DNA from: H111-94 sp034436045
Lineage (GTDB): Bacteria > Chloroflexota > Ktedonobacteria > Ktedonobacterales > Ktedonobacteraceae
Length of the DNA: 64,000 bases
NCBI GenBank assembly: GCA_034436045.1
Contig: DAOTVZ010000288.1
Location: 18,938-82,937, forward strand
Direction: 5' to 3'
Shown: piece by piece, positions 49,235-56,754 of the stretch
How the letters are laid out: each line of letters starts with the position of its first letter
Position numbering within the stretch: position 1 is the stretch's first letter
The notes under the pieces: generated by a model
Told to the model about the DNA's origin: nothing
Seen by the model: only the letters and a program-made list of their open reading frames with translations
Databases searched by the model: none
Made by a program: the position numbers and the translations under genes

Positions 49235-50800
49235 ATGAAACTTAACCCGGTTGCGTTGAGTGTCTTTATCTTCTTTTTCCTGCTCATCACGGTGCTTGGT
49301 TTCGTCGCGGCCCGCTGGCGGCGCGGCAACCTGAATGAGCTGGCCGAGTGGGGTCTGGCCGGTCGTCGCTTCGGCACTGTTGTCACCTGGTTCCTGCTGG
49401 GCGGCGACCTCTACACCGCCTACACGTTCGTCGCTGTCCCCGGTGCCGTCTTCGCGCAGGGCGCGCTCGGTTTCTTCGCCGTTCCTTATACTGTCCTCGT
49501 CTACCCCATCATCTTCATCCTGATGCCCAAATTCTGGTCGGTCTGTAAAGAGCATGGTTATGTCACTGCCGCCGATTTCGTGCGAGGCCGTTTCGGCAGC
49601 AAAGGACTTGGCCTGGCCGTGGCCTTCACCGGCATTCTGGCTACCCTGCCCTATATCGCGCTCCAGCTTTTCGGCATTGAGGTCGCCATCCAGGTCCTCG
49701 GTTTCCCGGTCGAGATTTCGCTGATCGTGGCCTTCCTGATTCTGGCCGCTTACACCTACACCAGCGGCCTGCGCGCCCCCGCGATGATTGCGATGGTTAA
49801 AGACATCATGGTGCTGATCGTTGTCTTTGTCGCTATCATCTATATTCCCATCCGACTCGGTGGTTTCGCGCACATCTTTGCCGCCGCAGGGGCCTATGTC
49901 AAAGCCAATAAGGCTGCATTCCCATCTTTCGTTGGCATCACCCTGACACCCAAGTTCTTTCTGGCCTACTCAACGCTGGCCCTCGGCTCAGCCTTCGCTC
50001 TCTTCCTCTATCCACATGCGCTAACCAGTGTGCTAAGTAGCAACAGCCGCGAGGTCGTCAAACGCAACACGGCCCTGCTGCCCATCTACTCACTGATGCT
50101 GGGCTTGCTGGCCCTCCTCGGCTACATGGCGCTGGCCCTGCCCAAGCCACCTGCCACCGGCAACGGTGCGGTCGTGACCTTGATCTCCTCGCTCTTCCCC
50201 ACCTGGTTCGCAGGCTTCGCCCTGGCCGCCATCTCCATTGGCGCGCTGGTTCCGGCAGCCGTGATGTCGATTGCCGCCGCCAACCTCTTCACGCGCAACA
50301 TCTATAAGGAGTACTTCCGTCCTAATGCCACCACGCAGGAAGAGGCACAGGTCGCCAAGCTTGTCTCGCTAGTCGTTAAACTCGGCGCACTGCTCTTCAT
50401 TCTCTTCGTCCCCACTGCCCAGATCATTCAGTTCCAGCTACTGGGCGGCGTGTGGATCATTCAGACCTTGCCACCGGTCTTCATTGGCCTGTTCACCAAC
50501 TGGTTCAATCGCTGGGCCTTGCTGATTGGGTGGGCTGCTGGCATGATCGTCGGCACGCTGATGGCTTTCGCGGGCATCATTAGCGGCACGGCGAAAGTAC
50601 TTTCCAGCGTCTACGCTCTCGGTGGCATCCTGATGTATGCCGCCGTCTGGTCGGTGTTGCTTAACATCATTCTGTGCATCGTCCTGACCCCCATCTTCGA
50701 GGCCATCGGCGCGAAGCGGGGCACAGACGAAACCTCCGCCTCCGACTACGAGGCTCCCCTCGTCGAGCCAAAAGAAGTCGGACGCGAGGCACTCGGCTAA
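49235..50800 (+). CDS. Sodium:solute symporter (SSS family)
   Basis: A 521-residue transporter from ATG 49235, preferred for GGGAG nine bases upstream; the frame also opens at 49196. About 13 hydrophobic segments are visible. Family features include LNELAEWGLAGRRFG and TWFLLGGDLYTAYTFVAVPGA near the start, the central GITLTPKFFLAYS and FLYPHALTSVLSS, and SIGALVPAAVMSIAAANLFTRN with the sodium-site region. It follows DUF3311, as is usual, and ends in a long hairpin. It converges with the cyclase and decarboxylase genes, which suggests a possible organic-acid substrate; that is inference. Confidence 0.93.
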   Translation: MKLNPVALSVFIFFFLLITVLGFVAARWRRGNLNELAEWGLAGRRFGTVVTWFLLGGDLYTAYTFVAVPGAVFAQGALGFFAVPYTVLVYPIIFILMPKFWSVCKEHGYVTAADFVRGRFGSKGLGLAVAFTGILATLPYIALQLFGIEVAIQVLGFPVEISLIVAFLILAAYTYTSGLRAPAMIAMVKDIMVLIVVFVAIIYIPIRLGGFAHIFAAAGAYVKANKAAFPSFVGITLTPKFFLAYSTLALGSAFALFLYPHALTSVLSSNSREVVKRNTALLPIYSLMLGLLALLGYMALALPKPPATGNGAVVTLISSLFPTWFAGFALAAISIGALVPAAVMSIAAANLFTRNIYKEYFRPNATTQEEAQVAKLVSLVVKLGALLFILFVPTAQIIQFQLLGGVWIIQTLPPVFIGLFTNWFNRWALLIGWAAGMIVGTLMAFAGIISGTAKVLSSVYALGGILMYAAVWSVLLNIILCIVLTPIFEAIGAKRGTDETSASDYEAPLVEPKEVGREALG

Positions 50801-50804
50801 AGCT

Positions 50805-50864
50805 CAACGGACAACGAAAATGGTGCCTATCGTGCGCAATAGGCACCATTTTCGTTGTCCGTTG
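50805..50864. terminator. Perfect 25-bp hairpin, bidirectional terminator
   Basis: Arms 50805-50829 and 50840-50864 are exact reverse complements with a 10-nt loop. It lies five bases past the symporter stop, and its right end touches the last base before the convergent cyclase stop codon. Confidence 0.85.
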
Positions 50865-51656
50865 TTATGAGGCAGGCGTAATAGCAATCACGCGCAGGGG
50901 GCTACCGGAGCCACCGACAATCTTGAGCGGTGCGGCAATCACCAGTGCGCCCGTTGGCGGCAGCAATTCAAGGTTAATCAGGCTGGTAATGCCAAACTTG
51001 CCGTTGCCGTGCATGATGCTGTGATTGGGAAACGGTGGATCGAAGCTTCCCGCCTGTCCGGCGTCGGTGCCCACTGTTTCGACGCCTACACCCAGCACAT
51101 CGCGCTCCTTCGCCAGAAACTCGGAGCAGGTCTTGTAGAAGCCCGGACTGTGCGCACCGTCCTCTCTGGCATTTAAAAACGATTCTTTGCTCGTGCGCTT
51201 GCTCCAGCCGGTGCGCAACAGCACCCACGCACCCGCCGGGATGCGACCATAAGTAGCCTCCCAGGCCCTCACGCGCTCGACCGTCAGCAAGAAATCCTCC
51301 GACTGCTGCACCTCAGCCGTCACGTCAATGACGCAGGCCGGGCCGATAAACTTGCGCGGCGGAATGGTATCGGTGGTATTGTTGGGCAGGTCTTTGCCGG
51401 TAATCCAGTGTACCGGCGCATCGAAATGTGTGCCGGTATGCTCACCCAGATGCATGATATTCCAGTACCAGGCCGGACCACGCTCGTCGTAGCGCGAAAT
51501 CTCCGTCAACGTCAGCCCCGGCGATGGCGCGAAGATCGGTGGCAGATCAATTACCGGCGTGTCCGGCCCCAGCGGCGTGGTCAGATCAACCACGCGCAAT
51601 TCACCACTGTCCAGCGCCTGTAACACCTGTGTCAACAATGTAGCCCCAATGCTCAT
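50865..51656 (-). CDS. Cyclase family protein (kynurenine formamidase-like metal hydrolase)
   Basis: A 263-residue protein with the cyclase-family metal motif HTGTHFDAPVHW (HxGTHxDxPxH), and the upstream DLTTPLGPDTPV. AGGAG precedes the ATG. These enzymes hydrolyse aryl- or acyl-amides and lactone-like substrates, such as N-formylkynurenine, with a divalent metal. The metal-binding His and Asp residues are present. It lies downstream of the two decarboxylase subunit genes, which differ from the kynurenine pathway, so formamidase is only one option. Confidence 0.86.
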   Translation of the reverse strand: MSIGATLLTQVLQALDSGELRVVDLTTPLGPDTPVIDLPPIFAPSPGLTLTEISRYDERGPAWYWNIMHLGEHTGTHFDAPVHWITGKDLPNNTTDTIPPRKFIGPACVIDVTAEVQQSEDFLLTVERVRAWEATYGRIPAGAWVLLRTGWSKRTSKESFLNAREDGAHSPGFYKTCSEFLAKERDVLGVGVETVGTDAGQAGSFDPPFPNHSIMHGNGKFGITSLINLELLPPTGALVIAAPLKIVGGSGSPLRVIAITPAS

Positions 51657-51746
51657 AAAATACTCCTTTTACAAAATAAAACCAGATGTCCTGACACGAA
51701 CGCACAATCGGCCTGCACCCATCACACGATTTTCGGTTGTTAAAGT

Positions 51747-52319
51747 TCATGAACGGCGGCGGGCCTCCAGGGCGCGTTTGAACTGGAAACGGTTTTCCAG
51801 CAGCGCCAGGTCCATGTGGAATGAGGTCGGCCCAACCGGCTCAACACGCGCGACCAGTGTCGTCAGTGCCTCGCCAGCGAGGGCCTGCGTGAAGGCCGAC
51901 TTGAACTCATCAATGGTGCTGGCTTCCATGACGCAGGGAATGCCAGACGCGCGCGCAATGCCGGCCAGATCGGTGTGGCCCGCCGTCGCCGTAGGATAAC
52001 CACCTACTGAGAGGAAGCTGGCGTTATCAAAGACGACGTGCAGCAGGTTGCGCGGGCTGTGCTGTGCCATCGTCGTCAGTGTACCCAGGTTCATTAGCAG
52101 TGAGCCGTCGCCGTCTAGCACGATTACCTTCTCCTCCGGTAGCGAGAGCGCGATACCCAGTCCCATTGACGAGGCCAGCCCCATTGAATGCTCCATATAG
52201 AAGAAATGAGGACGATGACCAAGCGCGTAGAGTTCGGCAGCGACCGCACCCATGATCGTCACGACGATATGTGGTTCTAACTGTGGATAAATGGCCGCCA
52301 GGGCCTCGGAACGCAACAT
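51747..52319 (-). CDS. TPP-dependent decarboxylase, beta/C-terminal subunit (sulfopyruvate decarboxylase-like)
   Basis: A 190-residue TPP-binding subunit. The cofactor motif is LDGDGSLLMNLGTLTTMAQ ending in VFDN (GDG-X~25-N). The pattern is near that of sulfopyruvate/phosphonopyruvate decarboxylase beta subunits (ComE-like). It is only half of a standard TPP enzyme, and the partner is the upstream gene. The ATG is three bases past that gene's stop, with GAGGA before it. The substrate is a small 2-oxo acid; which one is not clear. Confidence 0.86.
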   Translation of the reverse strand: MLRSEALAAIYPQLEPHIVVTIMGAVAAELYALGHRPHFFYMEHSMGLASSMGLGIALSLPEEKVIVLDGDGSLLMNLGTLTTMAQHSPRNLLHVVFDNASFLSVGGYPTATAGHTDLAGIARASGIPCVMEASTIDEFKSAFTQALAGEALTTLVARVEPVGPTSFHMDLALLENRFQFKRALEARRRS

Positions 52320-52322
52320 TGC

Positions 52323-52835
52323 TTAATCCTCCCACAACAATTCACGCGATAACAGCACCGCGACGGGATGCAAGGCCGCGTTCGCCAGTGCCCGCGCCTC
52401 GCTCACGACGCGCTGCGCGTCGGCGGCGCGCGAGAGATAGCGATAGGGGATATTCAAGGCGCGCAGCACCGGCTCGGTCATCAGCCCACCCTGCGTCTGC
52501 CAGGGGTCGCGCTCGCCAAAATCGCCACGATAGCTAATCAGCATCAGCAGGGGAATCTTGTAGAGGAAAATCAGGGAGACGATGGGATTAATGCAGGCCA
52601 GCAGGCCGTGATTCTGCATAATCAAAGCGGCGTTGACACCGGAGAGGTACGCTCCCGCCGCGATGCCGACGCCCTCCTCCTCTTTAGCCAGGTGTACCAT
52701 CGTCATCGTCGGGTCTTCTTCGATCAGACGCACCACCTGCACCAGCCACGTCTCCGGCACCGTCGGCACCAGCGTGACCCCACAGGCTTTCAGCGCCTCA
52801 TACACAGCCCTGGAACCGGTCGTAGAAACAGGCAT
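52323..52835 (-). CDS. TPP-dependent decarboxylase, alpha/N-terminal subunit (sulfopyruvate decarboxylase-like)
   Basis: A 170-residue pyrimidine-binding TPP subunit with the conserved Glu in LAKEEEGVGIAAGAYL and the following ALIMQNHGL, PLLMLISYRGDFGER, like ComD-type sulfopyruvate decarboxylase alpha subunits. AGGAG lies seven bases before the ATG. It is the first gene of a three-gene set with the beta subunit and the cyclase. Use in sulfopyruvate (coenzyme M) or phosphonopyruvate metabolism, or of a related 2-oxo acid, is possible; there are no other coenzyme M or phosphonate genes nearby. Confidence 0.86.
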   Translation of the reverse strand: MPVSTTGSRAVYEALKACGVTLVPTVPETWLVQVVRLIEEDPTMTMVHLAKEEEGVGIAAGAYLSGVNAALIMQNHGLLACINPIVSLIFLYKIPLLMLISYRGDFGERDPWQTQGGLMTEPVLRALNIPYRYLSRAADAQRVVSEARALANAALHPVAVLLSRELLWED

Positions 52836-52914
52836 ACGATAGCTCCTCTTCCAAGCAAAAAATAAGAGGCAATGGTTCTTTTCTATGAGAAGTATATCAT
52901 ATGGCCCCGTTCCG

Positions 52915-54438
52915 TTAGCTTTTGTCGTGCTTCAGATATTCCTCTACCAGCCAGAGAGCCTCGGTGCGCGAATGAATGGTGCCATCGGTCTGTGCTTCGG
53001 CGATCAGTTCCAGCAGCCGACCGATCAAAGGGCCGGGTTGCAGGTTGAAACGATGCATCAATTCGTCCGGTTGTAACAGGCGCGGCGGCATGATACTTTC
53101 CCGCTCGTGGATATAGCGCGACAGCAATAGCCGCACAGTGGCAAGGTGCCGCTCCCAGACGGACAATAACGGTAAGGGACCACGCATAGCGATATGATCG
53201 GCCAGCGAAACCAGCGCAACGGCAATACCGGTTGGACCAAGATCGAGGAAGTAGCGCCGGACAGCGCGCGGCGTTACCGTAGTGTGGCTTAACTGGCCAG
53301 GACGCATGTGATTCGCTACTACTTGCTGAACAAGCCGCTTATCCTGTGTGCTGGCATGAATACGCTGCATTACCTGCAACGCCAATGGCACGCCCGCCTG
53401 CGGATGCCCATAGAAGTGGATGCCATCGCCATCAACGGCGTAGGTTGGCGGTTTGCCGATGTCGTGCAAGAGCGCCGCCAGTTTCATCACAGGCGCACTG
53501 AGCATGCGGCGCGAAAAAAAGCCTTGCTGCTCAGAATCCAGCAGCAGCTTCTGTAGCGCGGCAAGATCGCCCTCCGGCGTCTCCAGCGGCGACCGATGTA
53601 GTTCTTCCGGTGAACGCCGCAGCGTTGCGGCCAACTGCTCCAGAGCGGCTACCGTCTCAATCGAATGATCAAAGACATCCCAATAGTGTAAAGTCGGTTG
53701 GGGCATGCCGCGCGCCTCCATAAACTCCGGCATCAGCGTAGTAAAGAGACCGAGCGTATCGAGATAGCGCAATCTCTCGGTCGCGCCTGCCGGAGCGAGA
53801 ATGGCATACAACTCGTCGTGAATGCGCTCAGGGCCGGCATCCAGCAAAAGAGCCGCATCGCGCCGCATCCACATCTCCGTCTTCGGCTCGATGGTAAGCT
53901 GATAACGCATCTTGAAGCGGATGGCACGCAACAAACGCAAAGGATCATGCCTGAAGATGGCACTATCGACGGCACGTAGCAGTCGCGCCTGCGCATCGGC
54001 TCGTCCGCGCAGAGGATCGATATATGCACTCATGTCCGGCACGGTAAATGATTTCAGCGCCTCTACCAGTCGCTCAAGCGGTAACGCGACAGCATTGATG
54101 GTGAAATCGCGCAGGCGCAGATCAGCCTCAATTGTCTCGCCCTGCAACGGCGCAATGTCGAGTATCAGTTCTCCCGTTGCCTGTTTGAGTACCACGCGAC
54201 TGGCCTTCTCATGCAAGTAGGCGTAATAACCGCCCAGGCGGTCTGCCAGGCGACGTGCCAGAGAGGCGGCATTGCCTGTCGTCACAATATCCCAATCAGT
54301 TTCAGTCTCGCCCAGGAGAAGATTGCGCACCGCCCCACCTACCAACCATGCTGCTCGTTGCTGCTCAGCAAAGTAGTGGGCCGCCTGTTCCAGCACATCT
54401 CTTGTTCTAGCATCTATTATCGCTGTACCATCATTCAT
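52915..54438 (-). CDS. cca: CCA-adding enzyme / tRNA nucleotidyltransferase family with HD domain
   Basis: A 507-residue class II nucleotidyltransferase. The catalytic head has GGAVRNLLLGETETDWDIVTTG with DxD metal ligands, and RDFTINAVALPL. The neck carries RLLRAIRFKMRYQL, typical of CCA-adding or poly(A)-polymerase family. The later part holds an HD domain (LAALLHDIGKP; HVRPGQ-like actual NHMRPGQLS). It would add or repair the 3' CCA of tRNAs; the HD part may give phosphatase or phosphodiesterase activity. Its start overlaps a small upstream frame by eight bases. Distinction from A- or CC-adding relatives needs biochemical data. Confidence 0.93.
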   Translation of the reverse strand: MNDGTAIIDARTRDVLEQAAHYFAEQQRAAWLVGGAVRNLLLGETETDWDIVTTGNAASLARRLADRLGGYYAYLHEKASRVVLKQATGELILDIAPLQGETIEADLRLRDFTINAVALPLERLVEALKSFTVPDMSAYIDPLRGRADAQARLLRAVDSAIFRHDPLRLLRAIRFKMRYQLTIEPKTEMWMRRDAALLLDAGPERIHDELYAILAPAGATERLRYLDTLGLFTTLMPEFMEARGMPQPTLHYWDVFDHSIETVAALEQLAATLRRSPEELHRSPLETPEGDLAALQKLLLDSEQQGFFSRRMLSAPVMKLAALLHDIGKPPTYAVDGDGIHFYGHPQAGVPLALQVMQRIHASTQDKRLVQQVVANHMRPGQLSHTTVTPRAVRRYFLDLGPTGIAVALVSLADHIAMRGPLPLLSVWERHLATVRLLLSRYIHERESIMPPRLLQPDELMHRFNLQPGPLIGRLLELIAEAQTDGTIHSRTEALWLVEEYLKHDKS

Positions 54439-54637
54439 AATTTTTTACATGACCTGCCGCTTGTGCGATCTCACCTATCGCTTTTCCTGATTCTATCACA
54501 GCCGTCCAGTCCTCTTGATTGTCTCTGCAAGATGAATAATAATGGTAGTAGACCTGATATCCACCAGGGGCATCACTACCTGTAGCGATCACCCCCTGCT
54601 CCTTGTCGAAGATATATGGAGTAGGAATTGCTGACAA
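54431..54637 (-). CDS. Possible 68-residue protein overlapping the cca start
   Basis: This frame encodes a Tyr/Gly-rich protein (GGYQVYYHYYSSC) with an acidic helical tail (WTAVIESGKAIGEIAQAAG). Its stop overlaps the cca start by eight bases, a typical coupling arrangement. No ribosome-binding site stands out before its ATG, and no family is recognised. It could be a short co-transcribed gene or a chance frame. Confidence 0.38.
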   Translation of the reverse strand: MSAIPTPYIFDKEQGVIATGSDAPGGYQVYYHYYSSCRDNQEDWTAVIESGKAIGEIAQAAGHVKNYE

Positions 54638-54673
54638 ATTGCGGCATAAAAACTAGCTTTTACGGGGTAAAGC

Positions 54674-54682
54674 TGCTATAGT
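54674..54682 (+). promoter_or_regulatory. Extended -10 promoter candidate for the FHA-PrsW gene
   Basis: TGCTATAGT (TGN plus TATAGT) lies 82 bp before the ATG at 54765. No good -35 box. It resembles TGGTATAGT at 9150 and TGCTAGAAT at 32981. Confidence 0.42.
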
Positions 54683-54764
54683 GTACGGGCAGGGCAGAAT
54701 ATGAGCACTCTCTATTTTCACCTGGCTGCCCTGGATTGTACGCTTGTATGCTGGGAAGCAGAGC

Positions 54765-56651
54765 ATGAATCAGAACTACGGAGCCTTGCGCGTCGTTCGT
54801 GTACGCCCACCCGCTAATGCGAAAGCGGAACTGCAACATCGCTATCCTACAGGCTGGCTACCGGAAGAACGTCTTGTGCATCTGCTGGTACGCCGCGAAA
54901 CCACTATCGGGCGCGCCTTAAACAACGATATTATCCTGATGGATCCAACGGTTTCACGTGAGCATGCGCGCCTGGTTTTTGATGAGCAGGGTTGGCACAT
55001 CATCAACCTGACAGCCCAAAACATCGTGCGCGTCAACGGTCGCTCTGTTCCTGGCGGTAGCAGTATGTCTATGCACCCACAAGACATCCTCGTGCTGGGA
55101 AGTACCATGCTGCAACTGATCGCGCCCCAGCAGAGCAATACAGTGTATACCAGCGATAACGGCACTAGCAATGGCCATACGCCCCCTACCGACTCAGCGG
55201 TACCCAATGCTCATGATACGGCTGGCTCCGCGCTCCCTCCTGCAGAATGGGGCCAACGCCCCTCCAGGCCCTACCCTTCCGTCCAGGCCCAGGGGATCAT
55301 GCCGACTGACTCACAGCAGGCACCGCCCATAGCCCACAACGGGCACCAGGCACGCTATCTCACGCCCTTACCGGTACAACCTGATCCCGAATTGCGGGCC
55401 TATTCCTGGCGAGATGAGGAAGAGAATATGCTGGGCGCAGGTATCACCATGCAGTTCGCGCTCCCTCAGCAGATGGGTACACGCACCCGCTGGCTCATCG
55501 CCGGCGCAGGACTAACCATCTTGCTCATTAGCGCCATCATCACCATCGTTCTCAACAGCCTGGTGGGTATCTCAGCCTTCACACAGAGCGGCCCCACCAG
55601 CCTGCTAGAAGCGCTCATTATCCCCCTCATTCCTGCGCTGGGTATCAGTCTACTGGTTAACTTCATTGATCGCTACGAACGCGAACCCTGGTTTCTCCGT
55701 CTCGCCGCTTTTCTGTGGGGCGCAGTCATCGCCATTCCGCCCGCCGCTTTTATCGAGAGCTATATCGATGCCGCGATTCAGCGCGCGTTAGGGCCAGGTG
55801 CCGGTATCGTCCTCAGTTCATTTATGCACGGCTTAAACGCGGGTGTGACCGAAGAAACCATCAAAGGGCTGGGCCTCCTGCTGCTCTTTATCGTCTTGCG
55901 CGACCAGTTCGATAACGTGACCGACGGCATTGTCTATGGCGCACTGATCGGCGCAGGCTTCGCAATGGTCGAGAACTTCACCTATTTCGCGCAGTACGGC
56001 AAAAATTCGCTCGTTCTGCTCATCGTAGGCCGCGTCATCCTGGGCTGGCTCTCGCACTCCACCTTTACCATCTGCTTCGGCGCGGCGCTGGGCTATGTGC
56101 GCCACACCCGCATACGCTGGCGACAGATCGTCATTCCTTTACTCGGCTATTTCGCCTCCGTCAGCCTGCACACGGTCTTCGATGCCGTCGATTTCTACGC
56201 CGCCGCGATTGCCCTGGCCTCACCCAATAACACCAATATTGCCTTGCTGGCCATCATCGGCGACTACATTCCACCCTTTATCGCACAGATCGTCATTCTC
56301 TACATTCTTATTAAGGCGCTTGCACACGAGGCCGCCGTGATCCGCGAATTTCTGGCCGACGAGGTGAGTCGCGGCATTGTGCGCGTCAACGAATATGCTC
56401 TGCTACAAAACTCGTTTCAACGCACACGCCAGGAACGGCACATCTTACGGCAATACGGCTTCAAACAGTGGCGGCTTGTCAAAGAACTGTACCAGACCGA
56501 GATCGGCCTGGCCTTTCGCAAGTGGCACGTCAGCATGGGCGACAAGCCCAAACTGGGCTATCGCCAGCCCGAAGACGCCTACCGCCAGCGCATCCACCGT
56601 TTGCGGCAGGAGATCATGGCTAATGAGAGAAAAGTGGTTTTAAAAACATAG
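54765..56651 (+). CDS. FHA domain fused to a PrsW-type membrane protease
   Basis: A 628-residue protein from ATG 54765 (GGGAAG six bases upstream); a TTG at 54744 is also open. The N-terminus holds an FHA domain (about residues 36-110) with TTIGRALNNDIILMDPTVSREHARL, which reads phosphothreonine. After a Pro/Gln-rich linker there are about eight membrane segments with PrsW features: IDRYEREPWF, PPAAFIESYID, GVTEETIKGLG and VENFTYFAQYG, giving the conserved Glu pair and later His. PrsW proteases cut anti-sigma factors in Bacillus. The final cytoplasmic tail is helical and basic. The fusion may link Thr kinase signals to intramembrane proteolysis. Confidence 0.88.
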   Translation: MNQNYGALRVVRVRPPANAKAELQHRYPTGWLPEERLVHLLVRRETTIGRALNNDIILMDPTVSREHARLVFDEQGWHIINLTAQNIVRVNGRSVPGGSSMSMHPQDILVLGSTMLQLIAPQQSNTVYTSDNGTSNGHTPPTDSAVPNAHDTAGSALPPAEWGQRPSRPYPSVQAQGIMPTDSQQAPPIAHNGHQARYLTPLPVQPDPELRAYSWRDEEENMLGAGITMQFALPQQMGTRTRWLIAGAGLTILLISAIITIVLNSLVGISAFTQSGPTSLLEALIIPLIPALGISLLVNFIDRYEREPWFLRLAAFLWGAVIAIPPAAFIESYIDAAIQRALGPGAGIVLSSFMHGLNAGVTEETIKGLGLLLLFIVLRDQFDNVTDGIVYGALIGAGFAMVENFTYFAQYGKNSLVLLIVGRVILGWLSHSTFTICFGAALGYVRHTRIRWRQIVIPLLGYFASVSLHTVFDAVDFYAAAIALASPNNTNIALLAIIGDYIPPFIAQIVILYILIKALAHEAAVIREFLADEVSRGIVRVNEYALLQNSFQRTRQERHILRQYGFKQWRLVKELYQTEIGLAFRKWHVSMGDKPKLGYRQPEDAYRQRIHRLRQEIMANERKVVLKT

Positions 56652-56704
56652 TGCTTTACTTGACGATGCTTTCCGTTTTTGGCCTGATGCGGGATGCGTG
56701 GGAT

Positions 56705-56743
56705 CCGTGTGTCTGATACGCATAAGGGGTATCAGGCACACGG
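56705..56743. terminator. Hairpin between convergent FHA-PrsW and valS genes
   Basis: CCGTGTGTCTGATAC and GTATCAGGCACACGG pair over 15 positions with one G-U and a 9-nt loop. It lies midway between the two stops and can serve both genes. No long T-run. Confidence 0.7.
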
Positions 56744-56754
56744 CATTAAGCTCA

